Below are positions 7,622-16,900 of a DNA stretch of 34,142 bases, piece after piece (position 1 is the stretch's first letter; every line of letters starts with the position of its first letter). This DNA is from Herminiimonas sp. GTDB lineage: Bacteria; Pseudomonadota; Gammaproteobacteria; Burkholderiales; Burkholderiaceae_D. Location: contig JAQGLW010000100.1 of the NCBI GenBank assembly GCA_028292665.1, positions 1-34,142 of the forward strand. Direction: 5' to 3'. The position numbers were made by a program, and so were the translations under genes. The notes beneath the pieces are model-generated. The model did no database searches. It had not been told where the DNA came from and saw only the letters and a list, made by a program, of their open reading frames with translations.

Positions 7622-8752
7622 CTAAATGCCGGCATTGGTACCATAGGATGAAGGCTGTACCGCCGGTTCGTTGGAGGTGAATATCCTGGTCTGATATTCG
7701 TTCAGACGGTTGTAAAGCGTTTTCAGACTTACGCCTAAGACCTCCGCAGTCTGCGTTTTGTTTCCGCCGCAATATCCCAGCGTCGCAAATATCAGCCTTT
7801 GTTCCGCATCGGCGAGTCTGCTGCCCAGTGGAAAGGTCACGCAATCGCTCTCCACATTGGCGACGAACGGTTTGATCGGGCCTACCGCCGCGGTAATATC
7901 GAGTTCCTGATCGGCCAGAATGAATGCGCGATGCACCATGTTCTTCAGTTCCCTGACATTGCCCGGCCAATGATATTCATGCATGAAACGGCGGGAGCTT
8001 TTCGAAAATACTTTTTTGGTATCTTCTTCCTGGTTCAACCGGGTCAGGAAAAATCCGGCCAGCAGTTCGATATCCTCCGCGCGCTCCCGCAGCGCCGGAA
8101 CCGTAATCGGAAATACGGCGAGCCGATAGAACAAGTCGCTGCGCATCAGGCCGCCATCGACCGCCTGTTGCGGATCGCGATTGGTGGCGGCAATCACGCG
8201 CACCTTGACTTGCATTTCTTCATCGGCGCCGACGCGGCAGAAACGCCCGGTTTCCAATACCCGCAGCAGCTTCACCTGCATTTCCATCGACATTTCGGTG
8301 AGCTCGTCGAGAAACAGAGTGCCGCCGCTGGCACGTTCGAAGCAGCCTTTATGCATGCGCACGGCGCCGGTAAAACTGCCGCGCTCGTGGCCGAATAATT
8401 CGGCTTCGATCAATTGCGGCGAAACGGCGCCGCAATTCAGCGCAATGAAAGGCCTGTCCTTCTCTTTGCTCATCTGATGGACTGCATTGGCAACCACTTC
8501 CTTGCCGGTGCCGCTTTCGCCGATAATCAATACATTCGCGCGGGTCGGGGCGACTTTGGCGATGAGTTGAAAGAGGTGCCGCATCGGCTCGGACGCGCCA
8601 TACAGATCGCCGCACCGCAACAGCTCCGGTGCCGATGCGTCTTGCCGGCTGCCATCCTGGATTTCATTTTGCGCTTGAAGCGCAGCAATGGTTTGTGAAT
8701 CGAGCATGGGCAAACCTACTACATTGCCGCAGACATTTAATGCGTTTGTCAT
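7622..8752 (-). CDS. Sigma-54-dependent transcriptional activator without a receiver domain
   Basis: A 376-aa enhancer-binding protein. The first ~48 residues contain no recognisable sensor domain. The AAA+ domain (about 49-280) has Walker A GESGTGKE (78-85), the sigma-54 contact loop as GSFTGA (125-130, Ser at the second position), Walker B GGTLFLDE (143-150) and the sensor region RVIAATNRD. A Fis-type helix-turn-helix closes the protein (NKTQTAEVLGVSLKTLYNRL). The start at 8752 is chosen over an in-frame ATG 25 codons upstream because GGGAG sits 6 nt before it. With no input domain, it should be controlled by its level, by a partner protein or by ligand binding to AAA+. The gene leads a two-gene operon with the NarL-type regulator and has a dense array of dyads just upstream. 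Confidence 0.93.
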   Translation of the reverse strand: MTNALNVCGNVVGLPMLDSQTIAALQAQNEIQDGSRQDASAPELLRCGDLYGASEPMRHLFQLIAKVAPTRANVLIIGESGTGKEVVANAVHQMSKEKDRPFIALNCGAVSPQLIEAELFGHERGSFTGAVRMHKGCFERASGGTLFLDELTEMSMEMQVKLLRVLETGRFCRVGADEEMQVKVRVIAATNRDPQQAVDGGLMRSDLFYRLAVFPITVPALRERAEDIELLAGFFLTRLNQEEDTKKVFSKSSRRFMHEYHWPGNVRELKNMVHRAFILADQELDITAAVGPIKPFVANVESDCVTFPLGSRLADAEQRLIFATLGYCGGNKTQTAEVLGVSLKTLYNRLNEYQTRIFTSNEPAVQPSSYGTNAGI

Positions 8753-8776
8753 GGGTAACTCCCGTCCTGATCGGTT

Positions 8777-8824
8777 TTTGCAAATTTTGCCTGAATCATC
8801 TTTGCAGAAATGCAAAATTTGCAA
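8777..8824. promoter_or_regulatory. Cluster of TTTGCA/TGCAAA dyads upstream of the sigma-54 activator gene
   Basis: TTGCAAATTTTGC (8778-8790) is exactly complementary to GCAAAATTTGCAA (8812-8824). Each arm is itself an 11-bp palindrome around a central base. Between and overlapping them lies a perfect dyad, TTTGCA-GAAA-TGCAAA (8801-8816). The block ends 25 nt upstream of the start codon at 8752, a position suited to an operator or enhancer array for autoregulation. Confidence 0.55.
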
Positions 8825-8860
8825 CATCCGTGTTTCTCCGATTCTGGCGTAGGAATTTAC

Positions 8861-8875
8861 TGACAGCGCATGTCA
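8861..8875. promoter_or_regulatory. Operator-like dyad TGACA-N5-TGTCA
   Basis: TGACAGCGCATGTCA is a 5-bp-armed dyad about 110 nt upstream of the activator start. Read on the minus strand it overlaps TTGACA, a perfect -35 hexamer (8876-8871), but no acceptable -10 follows at 15-17 nt. Confidence 0.35.
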
Positions 8876-9267
8876 AACATTGATTCATTATTCGGCGGTT
8901 AGGTATACGAATGCATATCTGCTTGTGCATATGTTCTTATGCCATGATCAGGAGAAACTGAATTTGCGATATGCCAATCGATCGATGAATGTCGGCGCTT
9001 GCCTGTATTTATTACAATCAGGAAGGAAAAAATCACTTTCTGCGCTTTCGATCATGTGGGAATGCATGACACGATTTGCAGACCTGCGCCGCTTTTAACG
9101 AGAGCATGCATGGTTCCGGCTGCGGATTCTCGCCGTCCTCTTTTGAAGGTTGCCGCATGAAAATCCATATGGATCAATACTTATCATTATTTATACCTAT
9201 TGATGCCTTGTGCTAATAGAATAACAATGCATTACAGTTTGGCCACACTACAAAAAAGGAGACGATA

Positions 9268-10227
9268 ATGAAATATGGATTTCTGCGTGGTTTGCTGGCT
9301 TTTGCCGGTATTGCGCTGATGGCGGCAGGCTCCGCGCATGCGCAGCAACAGTACATCAATGTCTTGACCGGCGGCACCAGCGGCGTGTATTACCCGCTGG
9401 GTGTGGCGTTGTCGCAAATTTACGGCAAGGCGATGCCGAACGTCAAAGCTACGGTGCAGGCCACCAAGGCCTCGGCGGAAAATCTGAACCTGCTGCAGTC
9501 CGGACGCGGCGAAATCGGTTTCACCCTCGGCGACGCACTGTCCGATGCATGGAAAGGCAATGAAGAAGCCGGCTTCAAAACGCCGCTGAAAAAGCTGCGC
9601 GGCGTTGCCGCCATCTATCCCAATTACATTCAGATCGTCGCCAATGCCGATTCCGGCATCAAGACCCTGGCCGACCTGAAAGGCAAGCGGCTGGCAGTGG
9701 GGGCTCCGAAATCCGGGACGGAGCTCAATGCCCGCGCCGTGCTGAAGGGTGCCGGACTAAGCTACAAGGATCTGGGCAAGATCGAATATCTGCCGTTCGG
9801 CGAATCGGTGGAATTGATGAAAAACCGCCAGCTCGACGCGACGTTGATTTCGGCCGGCCTGGGTGTCGCGGCACTGCGCGATTTATCGACCTCGGTGAAG
9901 ATCGTCGTTGTGCCGGTGCCGCCGGACGTCATTGCCAGGATCGGCGATCCGGCCTATCAGGCCAGCATCATTCCGGCCAGGACCTATGAAGGCCAGGACA
10001 AGGATGTGCCGACTGTCGCCGTGCAGAACTTCCTCGTCACACATGAGGGTGTGCCGGCCGACACCGTCTACAAGATGACGAAAAGCATGTGGGAAAATCT
10101 CGATCACGTTGTTGCGGCACACGCCGCCGCAAAAGTCATGAAAAAGGAAGACGGAGCGAAGGGAATGCCGATCCCGCTGCATCCCGGCGCGGAAAAATAT
10201 TACCGCGAAGTCCATCTGATTAAATAA
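9268..10227 (+). CDS. TAXI-family TRAP transporter solute receptor
   Basis: A 319-aa periplasmic substrate-binding protein of the TAXI type, which delivers a small organic anion to the TRAP permease encoded downstream. It has a clear signal peptide with probable cleavage at AHA-QQQ (residue 25/26). The family signature follows at once: NVLTGGTSGVYYPLGVALSQIY, then ENLNLLQSGRGEIGFTLGDAL and LKGKRLAVGAPKSGTELNA. Length is normal for TAXI receptors. The start has an excellent ribosome site (AAGGAG, 6 nt before ATG). Substrate cannot be read from sequence; TAXI receptors have been linked to glutamate or 2-oxoglutarate-type acids. A strong hairpin separates it from the permease gene, consistent with higher expression of the receptor. 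Confidence 0.94.
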   Translation: MKYGFLRGLLAFAGIALMAAGSAHAQQQYINVLTGGTSGVYYPLGVALSQIYGKAMPNVKATVQATKASAENLNLLQSGRGEIGFTLGDALSDAWKGNEEAGFKTPLKKLRGVAAIYPNYIQIVANADSGIKTLADLKGKRLAVGAPKSGTELNARAVLKGAGLSYKDLGKIEYLPFGESVELMKNRQLDATLISAGLGVAALRDLSTSVKIVVVPVPPDVIARIGDPAYQASIIPARTYEGQDKDVPTVAVQNFLVTHEGVPADTVYKMTKSMWENLDHVVAAHAAAKVMKKEDGAKGMPIPLHPGAEKYYREVHLIK

Positions 10228-10254
10228 TAACGACAATAATAACGGCAACAAAAA

Positions 10255-10278
10255 CGGAAAGCGCATCAGCGCTTTCCG
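10255..10278 (+). promoter_or_regulatory. Intercistronic hairpin between receptor and permease genes
   Basis: CGGAAAGCGC (10255-10264) and GCGCTTTCCG (10269-10278) form a perfect 10-bp stem with an ATCA tetraloop. No T-tract follows. It most likely stabilises the receptor mRNA 3' end or attenuates read-through, giving more receptor than permease. Confidence 0.6.
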
Positions 10279-10300
10279 ATGCCATCCGCAGGAGACGACA

Positions 10301-12382
10301 ATGATCGATCCGCTTCATCATATTCCCGACCAGACGCTTGCCGAGGAATTCCAGGAACACGGCGCTCAGCGCAAACTCGGCGGCGCCGCGCTGAAAGTGC
10401 TGATTGCACTCGCCCTGTGTTTCTCCACCTATCAACTGATTGTCGCCGCCTTCCATCCGCTTTCCAGCCTGGTGATTCGCTCGCTGCATGTCGGCTTCCT
10501 GCTGATGATCACTTTCCTGCTTTACCCGGCGGTCAAGCATGGCGGCAAGCTCGACAGCATTCCATGGTACGACTGGCTGCTGGCAGCCGGCGGTTTTGCG
10601 CTGGGGACATATCACTGGATTTTCGAAGCGGACCTGATTCAGCGCGCAGGCGATCCGACCACTGCGGATCTGGTGGTCGGCACGATCATGGTGGTGATGG
10701 TGTTCGAAGCGGCACGGCGCATTCTCGGACTGGCGCTGCCGATTGTCTGCGGAAGCTTTTTGCTGTACGGAATGTTCGGCCAGTATCTGCCCGATGCGAT
10801 CGCGCACCGCGGCTTCGGATTCGATCAGATCGTCAGCCAGCTCTACACCGGCACCGAGGGCATCTTCGGTCTGCCGACCATGGTGTCGGCAACGTATATT
10901 TTTCTGTTCATTCTGTTCGGCGCATTCCTCGAGCATGCCGGAATGATCAACTTGTTCAATTCGATTGCGCTGGGCCTGGTAGGCCACGCCAAGGGCGGCC
11001 CGGCGAAGGTCGCGGTGATTTCATCCGGCTTCATGGGCACGATTTCCGGCTCGGGCGTCGCCAATGTGCTGACCGTCGGCCAGTTCACGATTCCGCTGAT
11101 GAAGCGCTTCGGCTACACATCGGTATTCGCCGGCGCGGTGGAAGCGACCGCATCGATGGGCGGCCAGATCATGCCGCCGGTGATGGGCGCGGTCGCTTTC
11201 ATCATGGCCGAGACGCTCAACGTGCCTTATGTGGAGATCGTCAAGGCTGCCGTCATTCCCGCGATCCTTTACTACGTTACCGCGTTCTGGATGGTGCATC
11301 TGGAAGCCGGGCGCGCGGGGCTGACCGGTTTGCCCAAAGACCAATGCCCGAGTCCCTGGAAAGCGCTCAAGGAAAACTGGTATCTGATCCTGCCGCTGGC
11401 GGCGCTGGTTGCCATGCTGTTCCACGGCTTCACGCCGATGTTTGCCGGCCTGACCGGACTGGCCCTGACGGCCATCCTGATTCTCGGCGCCGCACTGGCC
11501 GCACGCATGTCGAACAAGGCTTTCCGCTATGTATTCTGGTTCGGCCTGGGCCTGGCCGCCGCCAGCTTCATGGAGTGGGGCATTTATCCGATTATCGCGA
11601 TTATTTTTGTGCTCTCGCTGCTCTGTCTCAAAGTCGAAGGCGGAAAGAAGACGCTGGGTTCGATCAGGTCAAGCCTGGTCGACGGCGCCAAACAGGCACT
11701 CCCGGTCGGTTTGGCCTGTTCGATCGTCGGCGTCATCATCGGCGTGCTGACATTGACCGGCGCCGCCTCAAGCTTTGCCGGCTTTATTCTCGAGATCGGC
11801 AAAACCAGCCTGTTCCTGTCGCTGTTCCTGACGATGGTGGTCTGCCTGATTCTCGGCATGGGCATTCCGACGATTCCGAATTACATCATCACCAGTTCGA
11901 TTGCCGCGCCGGCGCTGCTGAACCTCGGCGTGCCGCTGATCGTCAGTCACATGTTCGTGTTTTATTTCGGCATCATGGCCGACCTGACGCCGCCGGTGGC
12001 GCTGGCTGCTTTTGCCGCGGCTTCGATCGCCAAGGCATCGCCGATGAAAATCGGCTGGAAAGCCACGCATATCGCAATCGCAGGCTTCGTTATTCCATAC
12101 ATGGGAGTCTACGATCCGGCGCTGATGTTGCAAGGCAACTGGACTGTCTTGTCGGCTGCTTACATCGTTATCAAGGCATTGCTCGCGATCATCCTGTGGG
12201 GCGGGGCTGCCGTCGGTTTCATGTGGACCCCGCTCAAGCTGATTGAACGCGTATATGTCACCATTGCAGCGCTGATGCTGGTGGTCGCGTATCCGCTCAC
12301 CGATGAAATCGGCTTCGCGATGGCGCTCCTGTTTTTCGCCTGGCATGCATGGCAGAAACGCAGGCTGCCCGCAGTCGCATGA
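10301..12382 (+). CDS. TRAP transporter permease, fused small (4TM) and large (12TM) subunits
   Basis: A 693-aa inner-membrane protein, the usual DctQ-DctM fusion that partners TAXI receptors. It is a sodium- or proton-coupled secondary importer. Many hydrophobic segments span the sequence, starting near residue 27. DctM-type signatures are visible: FGAFLEHAGMINLFNSIA, SGSGVANVLTVGQFTIPLMK, EATASMGGQIMPPVMGAVAF and, in the second half, LGMGIPTIPNYIITSSIAAPAL and MADLTPPVALAAFAAASIA. The start at 10301 has AGGAG 7 nt upstream. Its stop codon overlaps the start of the DUF1850 gene in an ATGA, which indicates translational coupling. Confidence 0.95.
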   Translation: MIDPLHHIPDQTLAEEFQEHGAQRKLGGAALKVLIALALCFSTYQLIVAAFHPLSSLVIRSLHVGFLLMITFLLYPAVKHGGKLDSIPWYDWLLAAGGFALGTYHWIFEADLIQRAGDPTTADLVVGTIMVVMVFEAARRILGLALPIVCGSFLLYGMFGQYLPDAIAHRGFGFDQIVSQLYTGTEGIFGLPTMVSATYIFLFILFGAFLEHAGMINLFNSIALGLVGHAKGGPAKVAVISSGFMGTISGSGVANVLTVGQFTIPLMKRFGYTSVFAGAVEATASMGGQIMPPVMGAVAFIMAETLNVPYVEIVKAAVIPAILYYVTAFWMVHLEAGRAGLTGLPKDQCPSPWKALKENWYLILPLAALVAMLFHGFTPMFAGLTGLALTAILILGAALAARMSNKAFRYVFWFGLGLAAASFMEWGIYPIIAIIFVLSLLCLKVEGGKKTLGSIRSSLVDGAKQALPVGLACSIVGVIIGVLTLTGAASSFAGFILEIGKTSLFLSLFLTMVVCLILGMGIPTIPNYIITSSIAAPALLNLGVPLIVSHMFVFYFGIMADLTPPVALAAFAAASIAKASPMKIGWKATHIAIAGFVIPYMGVYDPALMLQGNWTVLSAAYIVIKALLAIILWGGAAVGFMWTPLKLIERVYVTIAALMLVVAYPLTDEIGFAMALLFFAWHAWQKRRLPAVA

Positions 12383-12759
12383 TCGGACTGTGCCTGGCGG
12401 CGGCGGGATTTGCGGCAACCCTGCCGTTGCAGGCGTTCACTCTTGCATGGACGCACTCGATCGAGAAGATACGATGGGAAGAAGATTACCGCATCGTCGA
12501 TCAGCGGCTGGAACTGGTTGAAGCACGCATCCGCGGTTCCGGCGCCGGAATGGAGCCTCCCGACGGCGCCGTACTGAAAAACGGCGTATGGCATTACAAG
12601 CCGGCGCTGCCGCCGCTGGAGCGCCTGCGCCTGGCGCGATCGTCATACGTAGAGGACTACACCCTGTGTTGGGATGACGTGTGCCGGCCGATGGCGGACG
12701 TCGCCGGTTCCGTCGAAGCGGTTCCGGTGCTCGCGCTTTTTCCCTGCAAGTTGCATTGA
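12379..12759 (+). CDS. DUF1850 protein, TRAP operon partner
   Basis: A 126-aa protein of unknown function, regularly found next to TAXI-TRAP permeases. It begins with a hydrophobic export or anchor segment (IGLCLAAAGFAATLPL) and then the family signature LAWTHSIEKIRWEEDYRI. A Gly-rich turn, AVLKNGVWHYKP and a Cys-containing stretch (LCWDDVCRPM) follow. The start at 12379 is chosen because its ATGA overlaps the permease stop codon; an in-frame ATG 10 codons earlier lies inside the permease gene and would spoil the signal-like N-terminus. It is probably periplasmic and may assist the transporter. That role is inferred from neighbourhood alone. Confidence 0.88.
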   Translation: MIGLCLAAAGFAATLPLQAFTLAWTHSIEKIRWEEDYRIVDQRLELVEARIRGSGAGMEPPDGAVLKNGVWHYKPALPPLERLRLARSSYVEDYTLCWDDVCRPMADVAGSVEAVPVLALFPCKLH

Positions 12760-12836
12760 AGAACGGACTGGGCAAGGGCCACAAAAGCCGGACGGTCGAT
12801 AAAACATCGATGCCGGGATCGTGGTACGGTAGCCAT

Positions 12837-13970
12837 ATGAAAAATTCATCCATGAAAAATTCCGACCCGCGCAAACACCGCATCGCGCTGGTGCTCCAGG
12901 GCGGCGGAGCGCTCGGCGCCTATCAGGCCGGCATTTACCAGGCGCTGCATGAACACGAGCTGACGCCCGACTGGATAGTGGGCACCTCGATCGGCGCAAT
13001 CAATGCCGCGCTGATTGCAGGCAATCCGCGGGCGATACGGCTATCCCGTCTGAAAGAGTTCTGGGAGATGGTGTCTCACCGGGACAGTGTCGATATGCAG
13101 AAGGTGCCCGATCAGGCGCGCCGGATCAACACCTGGCTGACTACGCTCGATACGATGGTGCACGGCGTACGCGGCTTCTTTTCGCCGCGCCGGTTCAGTC
13201 TTTTTCCGCTGGGCATGGCGGTGCCGCCGGATGAGGCGAGTCTGTACGATACGACGGAATTGTCGGCGACGCTCAAGCGCCTGGTCGATTTCGACTATCT
13301 GAATACGTCCGGCGGTATCCGGTTGACCATCAATGCATTGAAGGTGACTTCCGGCGAACTGGTCAGTTTCGACAGCGTCAGCCAGAATCTCGGCGTCGAA
13401 CATATCATGGCGAGCGGCGCACTGCCGCCGGGCTTTCCGCCGATACGCGTCGACGGCGAACTGTACTGGGACGGCGGACTGTATTCGAATACGCCGCTCG
13501 AAACAGTGCTGGAAGACGAGGCGGGCGTCGATACGCTGTGCTTCATGGTCGATCTGTGGAGCGCCGAAGGCCCCGAGCCCACCACGCTGGACGAGGTGCA
13601 AACCCGGCAGAAAGACGTGATGTATGCATCACGGTCGAAACAGCACATCGAAGATTACAGGCGCATGCACAACCTGCGGTGCAGACTGCGCACGCTGGAA
13701 AGCAGGCTTGCCCCCGAACTCGGGGATACGTCCGAACTGGCCGAAATGGCCGAACTGGCATCCGAACCCACGATGCACATCGTGCGCCTGCCTTATTCGG
13801 GACGCGACTGGCACATGGCGTCGAAAGACATCAATTTTTCCAGGGGCTCGATCGAATGGCGCTGGGAGCAGGGTTACCGCGATGCGATGCGGGCAATCAG
13901 GCATGCGGGCTGGGTCAATTTCGTGCCGTCCGATACCGGCGTCGTGGTGCACGAACTTCCGACAAGTTAA
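12837..13970 (+). CDS. Patatin-like phospholipase with C-terminal DUF3734 region
   Basis: A 377-aa cytosolic hydrolase of the patatin family, with a Ser-Asp dyad that acts on acyl esters. The oxyanion loop is LVLQGGGALGAYQAG (GGGALG at 22-27). The nucleophile elbow GTSIGA carries Ser51, and the acid is Asp212 in YWDGGLYSN. The C-terminal 130 residues, including YASRSKQHIEDYRRMHNLR and the end with GWVNF, match the DUF3734 extension seen in betaproteobacterial homologues, some encoded near 3-hydroxybutyrate dehydrogenase. The reading frame is open further upstream, but the ATG at 12837 is used because it leaves a short polar tail before the first beta strand and does not overlap DUF1850. It may be expressed from the TRAP operon (77-bp gap). 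The substrate is unknown. Confidence 0.9.
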   Translation: MKNSSMKNSDPRKHRIALVLQGGGALGAYQAGIYQALHEHELTPDWIVGTSIGAINAALIAGNPRAIRLSRLKEFWEMVSHRDSVDMQKVPDQARRINTWLTTLDTMVHGVRGFFSPRRFSLFPLGMAVPPDEASLYDTTELSATLKRLVDFDYLNTSGGIRLTINALKVTSGELVSFDSVSQNLGVEHIMASGALPPGFPPIRVDGELYWDGGLYSNTPLETVLEDEAGVDTLCFMVDLWSAEGPEPTTLDEVQTRQKDVMYASRSKQHIEDYRRMHNLRCRLRTLESRLAPELGDTSELAEMAELASEPTMHIVRLPYSGRDWHMASKDINFSRGSIEWRWEQGYRDAMRAIRHAGWVNFVPSDTGVVVHELPTS

Positions 13971-13982
13971 TCGCCTCACATC

Positions 13983-16900
13983 TTAATCGAATGAGATGTT
14001 ATAGAACAGCGACAGGACGCTGCGCGTGCCGGCTTCCGCTTCCAGCGTCAGCCGCGGCGACAGCGTGTAGCGCAGCAGCACCGTGTTGGTTGCGGTTTCC
14101 AGTCCTTGTTGATAGCTGACATACAAACGCGACGATATCTGCTTGCCGAGCGTGACGATGCGCTGCTGCAGATTATCCTGGCTGGTGGAGATGCCCAAAG
14201 TATCCAGTCCGAAAGCGGTCGCGATCTGCGATTGCACGCCCGCCGCGGCGCCTTCCGACAGCAACGCACCGGCAGCGCTTTGCAACGCGCCAAGATCCGC
14301 TTGGCCGGCGGCATTCAGTCCATGCCCGAGAACCAGCCAGGACAATTTTTCCGCATCGGGCACCGATGGTTCGGACACCAGCGTCACCCGCGGCGCAAGC
14401 ACCGTGCCGCGCACGGCAACGCCGGCTTCGACCTCCGTCCCGCGCCGCATCGCCAGGATATCGAGAGCGGGATTGTCGACAGGGCCGGTAAATTGCAACA
14501 CGCCATGTTCGACCGCGAGTTCGCGTCCATAGGCGGAATACGTGCCTTTTGCAACGCGCACCGAGCCCTGTGCCTGCAGCGGTTCGCCGGCTGCGCTCAG
14601 CAGGCGGATCTGGCCGAGCAGCAGGGCGTACAGCCCGCGTCCTTTCAGCGTGACGCCGTCGCCGAGTGAAATACTGACATCGATCGCGGCGGCAATCCGG
14701 CCGCCCGGTTTTTTGGTCTGTCCGACAATCACGACGTCGTCCGACAATTGCGGCGCGCCTTGCCGGCCGATGTCGAAAAATCCGGAATCGATGCGGAAAG
14801 CGCCGTTCACTTTCGCGCTCCCTTCAGCCAAGGCGATCCGGCTGGCGCCGCTGACGACGAGCTTGCGGTCGGAACGATCGAATAGCGCAAAGCGGTCGGC
14901 GTTGAGCGACAATTGCGCGGCGGGTTTGCCGCCGGCCAGATCGATCGGGCCGGCGATGGCCAACTGACCCCCGCCGCTCTGGAAGCGCAAGTTCCTTATC
15001 AATAATTCGGTGTCCTTGAATTCGCTTTCCAATATGCCTTGCCGCAAGTCGACGCCGTTATCGACGGAAAAAAACCGCAGCCCGCTGCCGCTGATCCGGC
15101 CGGCCAGGCGCGGCGCGGCAAAGGTGCCGCCTACCGAGATCGCGCTCTGCAGCCGGCCTTCGGTAATCAGCGCGGCGGACATCAACGGGCCGGCCCAGCC
15201 GAGGGTCGGAATATCGATGCGAACGCTGCCCGACAATGGCGCATTCGGCGCGATTGAAAACCGGCCGGCGCCATTCGCCGTATTGGCGGCGAGATCGACA
15301 TCGATGCGGCCCAGTTGCGCGCCGTCGGCGAGCAGCTGCAGATTGAGCCGGCCGTCGGCTGCAGTCACGCCGGCGTCGAGAGTGCGCAGGCCGAGCGCAA
15401 TCGGCGTGCTGCCGCGCATGACGATATCGCCGCTCCGGCGCTTGATTTTGACGGAGCCGTCTATCGTGCCCGCGATACCGGCATTCCATTCGCCGTCGAG
15501 CTGCAGATCGGTTGTCAGCGCAGGAGAGGGGCCGGCGAATTTCAACAGCGGTGCGATCTGCAATCGCTCGAAACGCCCGCGCGTGGTAATGCCGCGCGGA
15601 TCGCGGATGAATTGATCGACGACGATGACGCCGGTATCGGCATCGATGCGAAACCCGTCGAGCCGCATCCGCTGTTGCGATACCGTCAAAGACGCGGGTC
15701 CGGCCAGGTGCGCGGTGAACGGTCCGGCGGCATCGAGACGATCGATGGTGCCTTGCCACTGCGCAGCGCGCGTCAGATCGCGTAATCCGCCGCTCGCTTT
15801 CAGTGTCCAGTTCTGTCCCGGTTCAGCCAGCGCTGCGTCGATCGCATGCTGCGACGTGGTGCCGCCGGCCGTGAGATTGAAACTGTCGGCACGCAATTCT
15901 CCGGACGAAAATCCTTGCGCGCGAATGTCCAGCGCCAGCGGCGCGCCGGGTTGCGGAGCGAACTGCGCGTGCGCCGACAATGCGGCAAGCTGCCGGGCGC
16001 CGGCTTTCAGATTGCGGGCGGTGATATCGATCGCAGCGGCATTGACGAGAAACGGCTTGCTGCGATCGATGCCGATATCGGCTTTGCCTTGCGCCGCGTC
16101 GATCTGCAGTTGTCCCGGCAGACGTATCCGGTCGGCTTTCCATTCCGCGTTGATGCGCGGTGCGTTGAAAGAACCGCGCGCGGTGCCGCTTGCATTCAAC
16201 GCGCCGCCGAATCCGGAGCCGAATTGTTCGAGATTCGGCGCTGTCAGCGCAAACGATAATCGCGACTCGCGTTGCGACAGTTCGCCCTGCATCGTCAACC
16301 GGTTGGCGCCCGCCGCCAACCGCAGGCCGGGCACGCTGAGACGGTCGGCCCGCAGCTGCATCCGGCCGTCGCCCTGCAACGGATAGCCGGCGAGTCGGCT
16401 GTCGGCAATCCGGAATGCAAGATCGGCTTCGAGTTGCGGCATCCGCGTACCGCGCAATGAAAAATCGCCGTTCAAATCGAGGCTCGGCAATTGCGCGAAG
16501 TTGCCCAGGTCCTGCAGCCGGAAACGGCTGATCCGGCCTGTCGCGCTGAAGCTTTGGCGGCCGGATAAATCGGCATGGCCGGATGCATCGATCCGGCCTT
16601 GGCCGACGCGCAGCTCGGCCCGGTCCAGCGCCAGGCTTGCATCGGCCAGCATGCCGTGCGCGGAAAGCGTCAGCTTGTTTTTTTTCAGCGGCTCGCTCAA
16701 TGCCACGGTGAAGTCCTGCCGGCCCGCCGCATTCCTGATATCGACGGTGCCGGCCAATCTGGTCGCGCGCAGCCGCCGGTCGAGCCGCTGCAAATCCAGT
16801 TGTCCGGTCTGCAGCGCGAGCGTCAATGCGCCGTCCGCGTAGCGGCCGCTGCCGGTAATGGTGCCGGCCGCACGTTTGGCCGAACCGAGCGCGACGGCGA

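Larger units (their letters stand above)
8753..9267. other. Divergent intergenic region, 515 bp
   Basis: This separates the sigma-54 activator from the TRAP operon. It contains the TTTGCA dyad cluster (8777-8824) and a TGACA/TGTCA dyad (8861-8875) near the activator gene. I scanned the last 220 bp for the sigma-54 spacing GG-N10-GC on the plus strand and found none. A 72-aa open frame at 8880-9098 has no ribosome site or family signal. Confidence 0.5.

Noticed and set aside
8880-9098. 72-aa plus-strand frame in the divergent region
   Set aside because: No ribosome site and no recognisable features; it lies where promoter elements are expected.
9050-9267. Sigma-54 promoter for the TRAP operon
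   Set aside because: Every GG on the plus strand was checked for GC after 10 nt and none matched, so control of the operon by the neighbouring activator has no promoter support here.
10279-12246. 655-aa alternative plus-strand frame in the TRAP permease region
   Set aside because: Arg-rich, non-membrane composition. The other frame encodes the recognisable 4TM-12TM permease with a good ribosome site.
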